DNA of 64,000 nt from Oryzomicrobium terrae. GTDB taxonomy: Bacteria; Pseudomonadota; Gammaproteobacteria; Burkholderiales; Rhodocyclaceae. Location of the stretch: contig NZ_CP022579.1 of assembly GCF_008274805.1 (NCBI RefSeq), positions 1,736,001 through 1,800,000 on the forward strand. The letters run 5' to 3'. The notes below the pieces were generated by a model, which saw only the letters and a list, made by a program, of their open reading frames with translations, was not told the DNA's origin and did no database searches. A program made the translations under genes and the position numbers. Shown here in pieces: positions 37,825 through 48,350 of the stretch (its first letter is position 1; every line of letters begins with the position of its first letter).

Positions 37825-37840
37825 AGCAGGGGCCGTGCCA
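37825..37840 (-). promoter_or_regulatory. Sigma-54 (-24/-12) promoter of the tonB-ABC operon
   Basis: Read on the minus strand the site is TGGCACGGCCCCTGCT. The -24 element TGGCACG is a perfect match to consensus, spacing from GG to GC is the required 10 nt, and the -12 element CTGCT matches TTGCW in 4 of 5 positions. Transcription would start near 37813, about 70 bp before the tonB ATG. Confidence 0.75.
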
Positions 37841-37965
37841 GGTTTTTAACGTCTTTTAAAACAATGGGTTGGCTTTTTGGCTGGGGCTTTTTTTCAGCCT
37901 GACTGGGCGAAACGACACAGTTGCTTGTGCGCGGCCGAGCTGGGGTGTGTGCTGTGCAACAACGC

Positions 37966-37983
37966 GGGCGGTCGCGACCGCCC
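37966..37983. promoter_or_regulatory. 18-bp perfect palindrome, candidate upstream activator site
   Basis: GGGCGGTCGCGACCGCCC is fully self-complementary, flanked by CAACA at 37957-37961 and TGTTG at 37984-37988 as an outer imperfect dyad. It lies about 130-145 bp upstream of the sigma-54 promoter, a typical enhancer distance, but it could also be a terminator-like structure for the ankyrin gene ending at 38103. Confidence 0.4.
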
Positions 37984-38102
37984 TGTTGTCTCGTATGGAG
38001 GGAATGCTTCGTAAGACATCAGGGCGTTCGTGCCCTGCTCGGAGCCCAAAGACCCTGGTCCCAGGGAGTGGACTTTTACGATGCAGGAGCCTGGGGCGCG
38101 CT

Positions 38103-38786
38103 TTAGTGTTTGTGTTGGCGCCCGGCCTGGTCGATCAGGTCGGCGATATCGGTGTTCTTGGCGCGCAAGGCCCAGTCCTTGGCGCTCAGGCCGGCGTCGT
38201 TGCGCAAGGTGGTGTCGGCCTTGTATTCGAGCAGGAGCTTGACCAGACCCAGGTGGCCGTTGCGGGCCGCCAGCATCAGCGGAGTGGTGCCGTTGTCCAG
38301 GGCCACGTTGACGTCGGCGCCCTGGTCGAGCAGGTAGTCGGCCACTTCTTCCCTGCCCTGGAAAGCGGCATAGCCGAGGGGGGTCCAGCCCTTGGCCCGA
38401 TTGATGTCCACGCCGGCCAGCACCAGTTGCTTCACCACGGCGAGATGGCCGTGGTAGGCCGCCAGCAGTAGGGCATCTTCGCCGTAACGATTGGCAATGG
38501 CCGGGTTGGCGCGGGCCTTGAGCAACAGGGCGACGAGTTCGCTATTGCCCTGGCGGGCAGCCAGGGCCAGCAGGGTGTTGCCATTGGCGTCGCTGCTGTC
38601 GACCTCGACACCGCGGCGCAGCAGATCGATCAGATCGCTCTTGTCCCCCAGGGTCGCCGCCTTGATGGCATCGTCCAAGGCCTCGGCCATGGCCGGGAGA
38701 GGAAGCGCCGCACTGGCGGCGAGGCACAGGGCCAGGAAGGGCGCCCATAAGGTGCGGCGGGTGCGGAGAAGCGAGGATGGGGCCAT
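38103..38786 (-). CDS. Periplasmic ankyrin-repeat protein
   Basis: The 227-residue product has a signal peptide (about 1-34, ending LPAMA) and five to six ankyrin repeats (about 40-220) with the usual GNTLLALAARQGN, GWTPLGYAAFQGR and GTTPLMLAARNGH cores. It serves as a protein-binding scaffold in the envelope; partner unknown. It is the last gene of the mltG-tmk-holB-pilZ-tatD unit, 16 bp after tatD. Confidence 0.85.
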   Translation of the reverse strand: MAPSSLLRTRRTLWAPFLALCLAASAALPLPAMAEALDDAIKAATLGDKSDLIDLLRRGVEVDSSDANGNTLLALAARQGNSELVALLLKARANPAIANRYGEDALLLAAYHGHLAVVKQLVLAGVDINRAKGWTPLGYAAFQGREEVADYLLDQGADVNVALDNGTTPLMLAARNGHLGLVKLLLEYKADTTLRNDAGLSAKDWALRAKNTDIADLIDQAGRQHKH

Positions 38787-38802
38787 GGTTGTCTCGGTAC
38801 GC

Positions 38803-39597
38803 TCAGGCCGCCAAGGCGGCCCGGGTCTGGGGGAACAGGTTGAGGAAGTTCGCGGTGGTGGCCTGGGCCACCTCTTCCACTGTCAGGCCGCGCAGGGTGG
38901 CAATTTCGTTGGCCACGTAGCGTACGTAGGCGGGTTGGTTGAGCTTGCCACGGTAGGGTACCGGCGCCAGGTAGGGAGAATCGGTTTCCACCAGGATGCG
39001 ATCGAGGGGCGCCCGGGTGGCGACCTCCTTGACCGTCTGGGCGTTCTTGAAGGTGACGATGCCCGAGAACGACAGGTGGAAGCCCAGTTCCAGCGCTTGG
39101 TCGGCCACCGCCCAGGTCTCGGTGAAGCAATGCATGATCCCGCCAACCCGGTCGGCCCCCTCTTCCTTCAGCACCCGCAGGGTGTCCTCGGCCGAATCCC
39201 GGGTGTGGATCACCAGGGGCTTGCCCACGGCCAGGGCGGCGCGGATATGACGGCGGAAGCGCTCCCGCTGCCATTCCGGCTTTTCCTTCTGCCAGTAGTA
39301 GTCCAGACCGGTTTCGCCAATGGCGATCACCTTGGGATGGTCGGCGAGACGGATCAGGGTCGCTTCGTCCGGGTCGCTGCACTCGCTGTATTCGGGGTGC
39401 ACGCCGACGCTGGCAAAGATGTGCGGGTGGGCTTCGGCAATGGCCAGCACCCGGGGGAAGTCTTCCATGTTGACGCCGATGGCCATGGCGCCGACCACGC
39501 CGTTGGCCGCCATGGCTTCCAGAACCTGGGGCATCTGGACCGCCAGATCGTCAAAATCCAGGTGGCAATGGGAATCGATGAGGCGCAGGGCAGACAT
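38803..39597 (-). CDS. tatD: TatD-family metal-dependent deoxyribonuclease
   Basis: The 264-residue hydrolase starts MSALRLIDSHCHLDF at 39597. The HxH metal motif (DSHCHLDF), IGETGLDYYW, the HTRDS and MHCFTET segments and the DSPYLAPVPYRGK motif are all present, as in YcfH/TatD proteins. In the cytoplasm these act as 3'-5' DNases or D-aminoacyl-tRNA-like hydrolases; the exact role of the YcfH branch is unsettled. An alternative ATG lies at 39621. The order tmk-holB-pilZ-tatD is conserved in proteobacteria. Confidence 0.93.
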   Translation of the reverse strand: MSALRLIDSHCHLDFDDLAVQMPQVLEAMAANGVVGAMAIGVNMEDFPRVLAIAEAHPHIFASVGVHPEYSECSDPDEATLIRLADHPKVIAIGETGLDYYWQKEKPEWQRERFRRHIRAALAVGKPLVIHTRDSAEDTLRVLKEEGADRVGGIMHCFTETWAVADQALELGFHLSFSGIVTFKNAQTVKEVATRAPLDRILVETDSPYLAPVPYRGKLNQPAYVRYVANEIATLRGLTVEEVAQATTANFLNLFPQTRAALAA

Positions 39598-39682
39598 GGA
39601 CGCAGGGGTTTCGACAGGCATGAAAAACAACCGCAGGCGCCGCCTGAGGCCGCGACAGCAATAGAGGGTCAGTGCAGAGGGA

Positions 39683-40060
39683 TTAAAGCGTGTGGGTGGG
39701 CCGGCTGGATTGCAGCACGCCGCCGAGCAGGGCTTCGATCTTGCGGCGGGCTTCCTTGCCGCTTTCGTCGTCGTTGAAATGCACGCCAATGCCCTGGGCC
39801 TTGCCGTTCTGGGCGCCGGCAGGTGTCATCCACACTACGCTGCCGGCAATCGGCAGCTTGGTCGGGTCTTCCATCAGCGACAGCAGCATGAAGACCTCGT
39901 CGCCCAAGTGGTAGCTCCGGTTGGTGGGGATGAAGATCCCGCCGTTCTTGAGGTGGGGCATGTAGGCGGCATAAAGGGCCGACTTGGAGTTGATATTCAG
40001 GGACAGCACGCTCGGCCGGGGGGCGAAGCCGCCGGAAGCGGTGAGTTTGCTATCGGACAT
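39683..40060 (-). CDS. pilZ: Type IV pilus PilZ-domain protein
   Basis: The 125-residue PilZ protein has LSLNINSKSALYAAYMPHL, the GGIFIPT stretch, YHLGDEVFMLLSL and QGIGVHF. The canonical c-di-GMP-binding RxxxR motif is absent, as in PilZ proper, which acts with PilB/FimX in type IV pilus biogenesis. An AAGGATG ribosome site precedes the ATG. It follows holB by 25 bp. Confidence 0.9.
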   Translation of the reverse strand: MSDSKLTASGGFAPRPSVLSLNINSKSALYAAYMPHLKNGGIFIPTNRSYHLGDEVFMLLSLMEDPTKLPIAGSVVWMTPAGAQNGKAQGIGVHFNDDESGKEARRKIEALLGGVLQSSRPTHTL

Positions 40061-40085
40061 TCCACATCCTTATGACAGGGCCGGA

Positions 40086-41207
40086 TCAGGACAGACGGCG
40101 GGGCCGCCCCTGGAAGATGGCAGCATAGCCGGAAAACAGCTCTTCAAGAAACAGCCGGGTGTTCAATGGGTGCTCTGAAAGTGCTTTATATTTTGCCAAC
40201 AATCTATTGAATTTAAATAACTCTTCTGTGTCTGCCTGCTCGCTCAACTGGCGCAAGGCGGTGGTTTCGCCAAGAAAGTAGCGCACCGGCGTTCCAGCGC
40301 TACACAGGGTCAGGTCCACCAGCCACTTCTGCCACCAGATGACCAGCAGCTTGAGTCCCCCGGGACCGCCTCGCCCCCCCTCTTCCTTATCGGCCTTGAG
40401 GGTCTTGTCGAGGGCGGCGGCCGCGCTGAGAGGGTTCATTTTGCTGCCCTGGATCAGTTGCGCGTTCAGGTCGGCGAGCAGGGTCAGGCTGCGGCTCTTG
40501 GTGACTTTACCACCGCGGCCTTCTTCGCCGGGGGCCGCCAGGTCGGCGGCCAGCAGAGGCGCTCCGCCTGCCAGGGCCAGCCAGCGGGCGGCATCCTCGT
40601 CGCTCAGGCCCGGGACTGCCCCTTCGAGCCAGCGCACTCCAGTCTGCCGCTCGGGGGTGGCCACCGCCACCGCCTGGCAGCGACTGCGGATGGTGGGCAG
40701 GAGCCGGTCCGGCTCATGGCTGACGAGCAGGAAATGGGTCGCCGCCAGGGGCTCTTCCAGGGTTTTCAGCAGAGCGTTGGCGGTGTTGCGGTTCATCGCC
40801 TCGGCCGGGCAGACGATTACCACGCGCAACCCCTGGCGGTGGGTGCCGACGTGGAGAAAATCGTCCAGGCCTCGCACTTGGTCGATGGTGATCTGTTGGC
40901 TCGGCTTCTTGCTACCGCTGGCGGCAGCAGAACCCTCCCCTTCCCCGTCGTCCTCGGCCAGGGCGGCGGGCTGGAGCAGGCGGAAATCCGGGTGGTTGCC
41001 CTGAGCCAGCCAGTGGCAGGCCGGGCAATCGCCGCAGGCCTGGCCGTCAGGCTGGGGCCGATCGCACAGCAGCGAAGCGGCAAAGGCCCGAGCCAGTTCC
41101 AGCTTGCCCAGGCCCTGCTGGCCGTGCAACAACAGGGCGTGGGGCAGCTGGCTGCGCCGTGCCTGGAGTTTCTCCCAGAGGGGCTGATGAAGTGAAAGTA
41201 CGCTCAT
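40086..41207 (-). CDS. holB: DNA polymerase III delta' subunit
   Basis: The 373-residue AAA+ clamp-loader subunit has [20 protein letters not shown] (a degenerate Walker A as in delta'), four zinc-binding Cys in [17 protein letters not shown], and [29 protein letters not shown] (sensor and SRC motif; quoted here as [13 protein letters not shown] and LLPTIRSRC). It opens and loads the sliding clamp. Its ATG overlaps the tmk stop (ATGA). Confidence 0.94.
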   Translation of the reverse strand: MSVLSLHQPLWEKLQARRSQLPHALLLHGQQGLGKLELARAFAASLLCDRPQPDGQACGDCPACHWLAQGNHPDFRLLQPAALAEDDGEGEGSAAASGSKKPSQQITIDQVRGLDDFLHVGTHRQGLRVVIVCPAEAMNRNTANALLKTLEEPLAATHFLLVSHEPDRLLPTIRSRCQAVAVATPERQTGVRWLEGAVPGLSDEDAARWLALAGGAPLLAADLAAPGEEGRGGKVTKSRSLTLLADLNAQLIQGSKMNPLSAAAALDKTLKADKEEGGRGGPGGLKLLVIWWQKWLVDLTLCSAGTPVRYFLGETTALRQLSEQADTEELFKFNRLLAKYKALSEHPLNTRLFLEELFSGYAAIFQGRPRRLS

Positions 41208-41848
41208 TTACAGAACGTTACGATAATTTCTTCAAGCGATTGGCGAATTTCTTCCGGCGTCCGATCCGATTGCAGGGTGCGAATGCGGCCATGGGATTTG
41301 GCGGCCCGGTCCAGGTAGGCGAAGCGCACCCGCTCGTGGAATTCGGCCTGCTCACGCTCGAAACGGTCCAGGTTGCGCTCGGCGATGATGCGCTGGCGCG
41401 CCACTTCCAGGGGCAGGTCGAAGAGCAGGGTCAGATCGGGCTGCAGGTGGCCGTGGGTCCAGGTTTCCAGGATCTGCAGCTTTTCCCGGGAAATTCCCCG
41501 GCCGCCGCCCTGGTAGGCGAAGGTGGCGTCGGTGAAACGGTCCGAGACCACCCAGGCGCCCCGGGCCAGGGCCGGCTCGATCACCTCGGCCAGATGCTCG
41601 CGACGGGCGGCAAACACCAGCAGGGCCTCGGTTTCCAGGTGCATCGGCTCGTTGAGGATCAGGGTGCGCAGTTTTTCGCCCAGCGGGGTGCCACCGGGCT
41701 CCCGGGTGGACACCACCTCCTTGCCCTGGCTGCGCAGCCAGTGGCACAGCCAGTCGATATGGGTGCTCTTGCCGGCGCCGTCGATGCCTTCGAAGGTGAT
41801 GAACTTGCCGTGGCTGGCGGAGCCTTGGGATGAGGACTGGAAGGTCAT
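41204..41848 (-). CDS. tmk: Thymidylate kinase
   Basis: The 214-residue kinase phosphorylates dTMP to dTDP. P-loop [15 protein letters not shown], the [14 protein letters not shown] dTMP-binding motif, [17 protein letters not shown] and the LID region are present. ATG 41848 overlaps the mltG stop (ATGA); the longer upstream frame is a shadow of mltG. A short Ser/Gln-rich extension precedes the usual start. Confidence 0.96.
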   Translation of the reverse strand: MTFQSSSQGSASHGKFITFEGIDGAGKSTHIDWLCHWLRSQGKEVVSTREPGGTPLGEKLRTLILNEPMHLETEALLVFAARREHLAEVIEPALARGAWVVSDRFTDATFAYQGGGRGISREKLQILETWTHGHLQPDLTLLFDLPLEVARQRIIAERNLDRFEREQAEFHERVRFAYLDRAAKSHGRIRTLQSDRTPEEIRQSLEEIIVTFCK

Positions 41849-42957
41849 TGCGGGGCCCGTTTGAGGATGTAGCGGTTCACGGCCTGGTTGTGTTCGTCCA
41901 GGGTGGCGGAAAACTGGCTGGAGCCGTCGCCTCGAGCGACGAAGTACAGCGCCTCGCTGGCGGCCGGATGCAGGGCGGCGCGCAGGGCGGCCGTGCCAGG
42001 CAAGGCGATCGGCGTCGGGGTCAGGCCGGGGCGAGTGTACGTGTTGTAGGGGGTGTCGGTCAGCAGGTCGCGGCGGCGGATGTTGCCTTCGAAGGCACTG
42101 CCCATGCCGTAGATCACGCTGGGATCGGTCTGCAGCAGCATGCCGCGGCGTAGGCGGTTGACGAATACCGCCGCCACCATGGGCCGGTCCTCGGCCCGGC
42201 CGGTTTCCTTCTCGACAATCGAGGCCATGATCAGGGCCTCGTAGGGGCTGCGGTAAGGCAATCCGGCATCGCGCAGCGGCCACTCCTGGGCCAGGCGGGT
42301 CTGCATCGCCTTGTAGGCGCGGCGCAGCAGCTCGATGTCACTGGAGCGCTTGTCGAACAGATAGGTGTCGGGCAGGAACAGCCCTTCCGGGTGGGATTCG
42401 GGGATTTCCAGGCGGCGCAGCAGGTCAGCATCGCTCAAGCCGGCGGTGTCGTGGCGCAGGTCCGGGTGGGCGTCGAGCTTGTCGCGCAGCTGGCGGAAGG
42501 TCCAGCCCTCGATCACCGCCAACTCGCCCTGGCTGGTGTCGCCCCGGGTCAGCTTGGCGAGAAGCGCCCACAGGGTCACCCCCTCGTGCACCTCGTAGCT
42601 GCCGGCCTTGATCATGGACGCCGAGCGGGTCACCCGGCCGAGCATTTCCAGGGCCAGTGGCGGCACCTTGACCCCGGCCTCGTTGACCTGTCGGGCCACG
42701 CTCTTCAGGCTGCTGCCCCGCTCGATGTGGAAATCCAGGGGCGAGCTGGCCAGGGGAATAGGCATCCACGCCACGGCCGCGGCGGCCAGGCCGGCCACGG
42801 CCGCGACCAGGACAATCAGCTTGAACAGCAGGCGCAGGGGCGAAAAGGCAGCACTGCGCCCGGAAGTGCGCGAGGGGCGCCGCCGCGGAGAGCGGGGCGC
42901 ACGGGGAGCGGGCGTCTTGCGCGAGGGCGCGGTGGAGGCAGGCGTTCGGGGAGGCAT
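41845..42957 (-). CDS. mltG: Endolytic murein transglycosylase MltG
   Basis: The 370-residue inner-membrane lytic transglycosylase cleaves nascent glycan strands. A basic, disordered cytoplasmic leader (about 1-40, longer than in E. coli) precedes one membrane helix (about 44-66). A LysM-like segment follows, then the YceG catalytic domain with ASIVEKETG (catalytic Glu) and DPSVIYGMG. First gene of the conserved mltG-tmk-holB unit; divergent from ygfZ. Confidence 0.94.
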   Translation of the reverse strand: MPPRTPASTAPSRKTPAPRAPRSPRRRPSRTSGRSAAFSPLRLLFKLIVLVAAVAGLAAAAVAWMPIPLASSPLDFHIERGSSLKSVARQVNEAGVKVPPLALEMLGRVTRSASMIKAGSYEVHEGVTLWALLAKLTRGDTSQGELAVIEGWTFRQLRDKLDAHPDLRHDTAGLSDADLLRRLEIPESHPEGLFLPDTYLFDKRSSDIELLRRAYKAMQTRLAQEWPLRDAGLPYRSPYEALIMASIVEKETGRAEDRPMVAAVFVNRLRRGMLLQTDPSVIYGMGSAFEGNIRRRDLLTDTPYNTYTRPGLTPTPIALPGTAALRAALHPAASEALYFVARGDGSSQFSATLDEHNQAVNRYILKRAPQ

Positions 42958-43142
42958 AGAAAATCGGGAACCCGCACCAATAAAGGGAGTCGGCTCAACG
43001 GCGCGGGATGGGGTGCCTATAATACCGCGTCTTGCGGGCTATCCTGAGCCGCCTTGGTTGCCTTGGCCTCTTCCCGCGACCCTGTTGTACCCGACCGATT
43101 CCAATACGATCCCGATTCACCTCCTCCCCCGGAGAACCTTCG

Positions 43143-44201
43143 ATGAGTGCAGAGACCCCCGCCGCCAGTCCCGTCCAGCAATTTCTGACCCGCCTCGATG
43201 GCGCCCAGGCCCAGCGCGACGGCCGGTTGGTCCTCGATTTCGGCGATGCGCGCGGTGAAGCCGAGGCGGTGGCCGATGCGGGCGCTACCGTTGTCGCTCC
43301 CCTCACCCACCTGGCCGTGCTCGATGCCGCCGGCGACGATGCCGCCGCCTTCCTGCACAACCAGATGACCAACGACATCAACCACCTGGCGCCCGACCAA
43401 TGGCTGCGCGCCGCCTGGTGCTCGGCCAAGGGGCGCATGTACACCAGCTTCGTGATCTGGCGCGGCGCCGATGCCGGCACCTACCGGCTGCGTTTTGCTG
43501 CAGACCAGATGGCCTTCATCAAGAAACGCCTGGCCATGTTCGTGCTGCGTTCCAAGGTCACCCTGGCCGACCGCAGCGACGACGTCGTGCTGTTCGGTCT
43601 GGCTGGCGCCCGTGCCGCCGACCTGGTGGGCGGCCTGGGGCTGGCCGTGCCGGACGTGGGCAAAACCGCCAGCGGCCCCCGCGGCGAGGTGCTGCGCCTG
43701 GACGAGCAACGCTTCGAACTGGCCGTGCCGGCGGACCAGGCCGAGGCCCTGTGGGCCCAGGTGGCCGCCACCGCCCGCCCGGTAGGGGCCCAGGCCTGGC
43801 ACCTGCTCGACGTGCGCGCCGGCCTGCTCCACCTGTCCGCCGCCACCCAGGAAGCCTTCGTGCCGCAAATGGCCAATTTCGACCGCGTCGGCGGCGTTTC
43901 CTTCCACAAGGGCTGCTACCCGGGCCAGGAGATCGTCGCTCGTACCCAGTACCTGGGCAAGGTCAAGCGCCACATGTACCAGGGCGAACTGGCCGCCTTC
44001 GCGGCGCCGGGCACCGAGCTGTTCTCCAGCGCCACGCCGGACCTGGCCTGCGGCCAGATCGTCCTGGCGGCGCCTTCGCCCCGGGGCGGTTTCGAAGTGC
44101 TGGCGGTGATCCAGGAAAACGCTCTGGCCGCCCCGGTGACCACCGCCGGCGAAGCGCCCCAGACTCTGGAAAATCTCCGTCTGCCGGCCTACATGGCCTG
44201 A
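43143..44201 (+). CDS. ygfZ: YgfZ-type folate-binding Fe-S cluster protein
   Basis: The 352-residue aminomethyltransferase-fold protein has HLAVLDAAGDDAAAFLHNQMTNDI (quoted in part: AAAFLHNQMTNDI) and the family-defining KGCYPGQEIVAR motif with its essential Cys. YgfZ/IbaG-pathway proteins use tetrahydrofolate to support maturation or repair of certain Fe-S enzymes. ATG 43143 lies behind a GGAG site; the frame is open upstream without similarity. NRDE gene follows after 16 bp. Confidence 0.93.
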   Translation: MSAETPAASPVQQFLTRLDGAQAQRDGRLVLDFGDARGEAEAVADAGATVVAPLTHLAVLDAAGDDAAAFLHNQMTNDINHLAPDQWLRAAWCSAKGRMYTSFVIWRGADAGTYRLRFAADQMAFIKKRLAMFVLRSKVTLADRSDDVVLFGLAGARAADLVGGLGLAVPDVGKTASGPRGEVLRLDEQRFELAVPADQAEALWAQVAATARPVGAQAWHLLDVRAGLLHLSAATQEAFVPQMANFDRVGGVSFHKGCYPGQEIVARTQYLGKVKRHMYQGELAAFAAPGTELFSSATPDLACGQIVLAAPSPRGGFEVLAVIQENALAAPVTTAGEAPQTLENLRLPAYMA

Positions 44202-44217
44202 CCCGGGGCGGCTCGCC

Positions 44218-44997
44218 ATGTGCCTGATCGTCGTCGCTTGGAAGGTCCATCCCGACTACCCCCTGGCGGTCGCCGCCAACCGGGACGAGTGGTATGCCCG
44301 GCCCACGGCGGCGGCGGCGCCCTGGGCCGAGCGGCCGGATATCCTCGGCGGCCGTGACCTGGAGGCCGGTGGCACTTGGCTGGGGATCACCCGCGGCGGC
44401 CGTTTCGCCGCGGTGACCAATGTGCGCGAAGGGCGCAACGCGGCCTCGGGCGTCCATTCCCGGGGACAGTTGACCGCCGCCTTTCTCGCCGGCACGGCTT
44501 CCCCCTGCGCCTACCTGGCCGGGGTGGCTGCCGCGCCGGCGGAGGATTACGCCGGCTTCAACCTGCTGGTGGGCGACGGCGACACCCTGGCCTATTACTC
44601 CAACCGGGGCGATGGGGCCCCCCGGGAGTTGCCACCGGGCATCTACGGCGTATCCAACCACCTGCTCGACACGCCCTGGCCCAAGCTCACCAGCGCCAAG
44701 GCCGCATTCACCCGGGCGCTGGAACACCTGCCCGATCCTTCGCCCTGTTTCGCCCTGCTCGGCGACGACGAGATCGTCGCCGATGCCCACCTGCCCGATA
44801 CCGGGGTGGGCCTGGAATGGGAGCGGCGGCTGTCGGCCATTTTTGTCCGGGGCAACGGGGTCGCCTACGGCACCCGGGCCTCCACCGTGGTGCTGCATCG
44901 CCACGACGGAGCCATCGCCCTGCACGAGCAGGGCTACGGCCCGGCCGGGCCCGAGGGGGCGCCGGTCAGCCTGGCGGTGGCCGCTCCGTCCGCCTGA
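44218..44997 (+). CDS. NRDE family (TANGO2-like) protein
   Basis: The 259-residue protein starts MCLIVVAWKVHPDYPLAVAANRDEW, holding the N-terminal Cys and the NRDE motif that define the family; GGTWLGITRGGRFAAVTNVR follows. TANGO2-like proteins have been linked to haem trafficking in eukaryotes; the bacterial role is unknown. An N-terminal Cys immediately after Met suggests an Ntn-hydrolase-like active residue. Co-oriented with ygfZ. Confidence 0.88.
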   Translation: MCLIVVAWKVHPDYPLAVAANRDEWYARPTAAAAPWAERPDILGGRDLEAGGTWLGITRGGRFAAVTNVREGRNAASGVHSRGQLTAAFLAGTASPCAYLAGVAAAPAEDYAGFNLLVGDGDTLAYYSNRGDGAPRELPPGIYGVSNHLLDTPWPKLTSAKAAFTRALEHLPDPSPCFALLGDDEIVADAHLPDTGVGLEWERRLSAIFVRGNGVAYGTRASTVVLHRHDGAIALHEQGYGPAGPEGAPVSLAVAAPSA

Positions 44998-45030
44998 TCG
45001 GCCCTGCCCTTTCACTTTCGACGCGCGTTC

Positions 45031-46182
45031 ATGATCCTTCGCCCCAACGCTGTTCCGGCCTGCTCCCTGGCGGGTTTCGCCCTGGCCCTGGGCATGGTCG
45101 CCCTGGTTCCGGCGGCCCAGGCGGTTGCGCCGGTGGATAGCATCGCCACGTTGCGCACCCGCTATGCGGGCACCCTGCCCTGCGCCGATTGCGCCGGCAT
45201 CCGCATGGACCTGACCCTGATCGACGAGGCCGAAACCGGCAAGCCCCGGGAATTCCGCCTCAAGGAAACCTACCTGGGCGCCCGGGACGGCGAGCGGAGC
45301 TTCACCTCCCACGGCAGCTACAGCATCGTCCGGGAGGCTCAGCGGACCACGCTGTGGCTTACCCCACAGGTACGGGATCTGTCCCAGGCCCGGGAGAGCC
45401 GGCGCGGCTTCGTTTTCGATGGCATCGGCGGCAATGGTGGCAATGGTGGCAAGGCCAGCCTGACCCTGCTCGACCGTGCCGGAAAGCGCATCGTCTCATC
45501 CCTCAACTACCGGCTGGACCGTCTTCCGCCGCGCAGCGTGGTCCTCCCCCGGCACGGTGAAATCCCCCTGCCGGTACGTTTCGACGGCGACGATGCGGAC
45601 GGCACCGGCGGCAACGACCTGGCCCTGGATCTGCGCGAAGACGGCACTTTCGTCTTTCGCGTCGCCACCGGGGGCGGGACGCCGGCCTATACCGATTTCG
45701 GCACGTTCCGCTTCAATGCCGCCGGCACCCGCCTGGTGCTGACCGGCGGCGCCGAGGCCCCCCACCGCTTCGGCGTGGTCGACAGCCGCACCCTGCTGCG
45801 CCTCGACAACCGGGGCCGGGTGGAGCGTCCGACCCGGGATCTGCGTACGGTGGACTACGCCGAGGTGGAAGATGCGCTGCACCTGGTTGGCCAGTTCACC
45901 TCTCTGGCCGATGCGCCCCGCTTCAGCGAATGTGCCAGCGGCCGCAGCTGGCCGGTGGCCATGAGCGGGGATTATCCGGCCTTGGAAAAGGCCTACACGG
46001 CCCGCCGCGCCCAGCTCAAGCTCAAGCCTGGCACGGCCCTGCAAGCGACGGTACTGGCGCGCCTGGTGTCCCGGCCGGGAATGGAAGACGGTCAGCCGGA
46101 CCAGGCGACCCTGGTGGTGGAAAAGTTCGAGCGCCTCGACGGCCTCCACCCCTGCCCGGTCAAGGGGCGCCATAGGCATTGA
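45031..46182 (+). CDS. NlpE-like envelope protein
   Basis: The 383-residue exported protein has a signal peptide (about 1-31, ending PAAQA) with no lipobox Cys, unlike NlpE of E. coli. The NlpE N-domain signature YAGTLPCADCAGIRMDLTL lies near 48-66. A second beta-rich half (about 190-370) resembles a duplicated NlpE/META-like unit with its own Cys pair (FSECASG ... GLHPCPVKG). There is a short GGNGGNGG repeat near 133. Likely an envelope-stress or metal-related protein; periplasmic rather than lipidated. Confidence 0.7.
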   Translation: MILRPNAVPACSLAGFALALGMVALVPAAQAVAPVDSIATLRTRYAGTLPCADCAGIRMDLTLIDEAETGKPREFRLKETYLGARDGERSFTSHGSYSIVREAQRTTLWLTPQVRDLSQARESRRGFVFDGIGGNGGNGGKASLTLLDRAGKRIVSSLNYRLDRLPPRSVVLPRHGEIPLPVRFDGDDADGTGGNDLALDLREDGTFVFRVATGGGTPAYTDFGTFRFNAAGTRLVLTGGAEAPHRFGVVDSRTLLRLDNRGRVERPTRDLRTVDYAEVEDALHLVGQFTSLADAPRFSECASGRSWPVAMSGDYPALEKAYTARRAQLKLKPGTALQATVLARLVSRPGMEDGQPDQATLVVEKFERLDGLHPCPVKGRHRH

Positions 46183-46264
46183 GTAGCCATTGGCCGCTGG
46201 CCGGGCATTCGTTGATTCATCCCTCGGAAAGGCGCGCCAATGCTTGCTCTCAGCGCAGCATGGC

Positions 46265-46339
46265 TGGAGCGCAAGGTAGGACGCGGGGTTTCGGCATGAC
46301 CCCGTGGAGAACCAATAGGGGCGCGGGGTTCCACGGGGT
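46265..46339. repeat. Dispersed 29-nt repeat cluster B
   Basis: Units start at 46265 and 46305 (40-nt spacing), each beginning TGGAG and containing (G/A)CGCGGGGTT. The second unit sits in a 13-bp imperfect hairpin: ACCCCGTGGAGAACC (46300-46314) pairs with GGTTCCACGGGGT (46327-46339) with one bulged base. The whole lies in the 266-bp non-coding gap between two convergent genes. Confidence 0.6.
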
Positions 46340-46448
46340 GGGTGTCATCCGTCCGTATTTTCAGCCCGGTGGTTCGTCGCGTGGTCAGCCGTACTGATGA
46401 GCCGAACAAGAACGGCGCAGGCGGCGTCAGGCGCCGCATCGGTGCGTG

Positions 46449-48246
<1,798 letters not shown>

Positions 48247-48267
48247 GGCGGCACATGGTAGAATAGC

Positions 48268-48279
48268 GATAACGTTATC
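48268..48279. promoter_or_regulatory. GATAACGTTATC palindrome, copy 2 (promoter)
   Basis: Identical to the copy at 47881 and followed by TTAAATC. It lies between the start of the minus-strand basic protein (48246) and the plus-strand GNAT gene (48351), where it could control both. The central CG is typical of many dimeric repressor operators. Confidence 0.5.
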
Positions 48280-48350
48280 TTAAATCGTGCCCACAGGGAG
48301 CGCCAGGGAGGGCATCGAGTCCGCGCCTTGCCCTGCTCCCGGACGTTCCC

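Larger units (their letters stand above)
37741..38102. other. Promoter region upstream of the tonB operon
   Basis: About 360 bp without a credible gene. It contains the sigma-54 promoter at 37825-37840, an AT-rich patch around 37840-37862 (IHF-like potential), T-rich runs near 37872-37895 and an 18-bp palindrome at 37966-37983. That combination, sigma-54 promoter plus upstream dyad, is the expected arrangement for an enhancer-binding protein. Confidence 0.5.
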
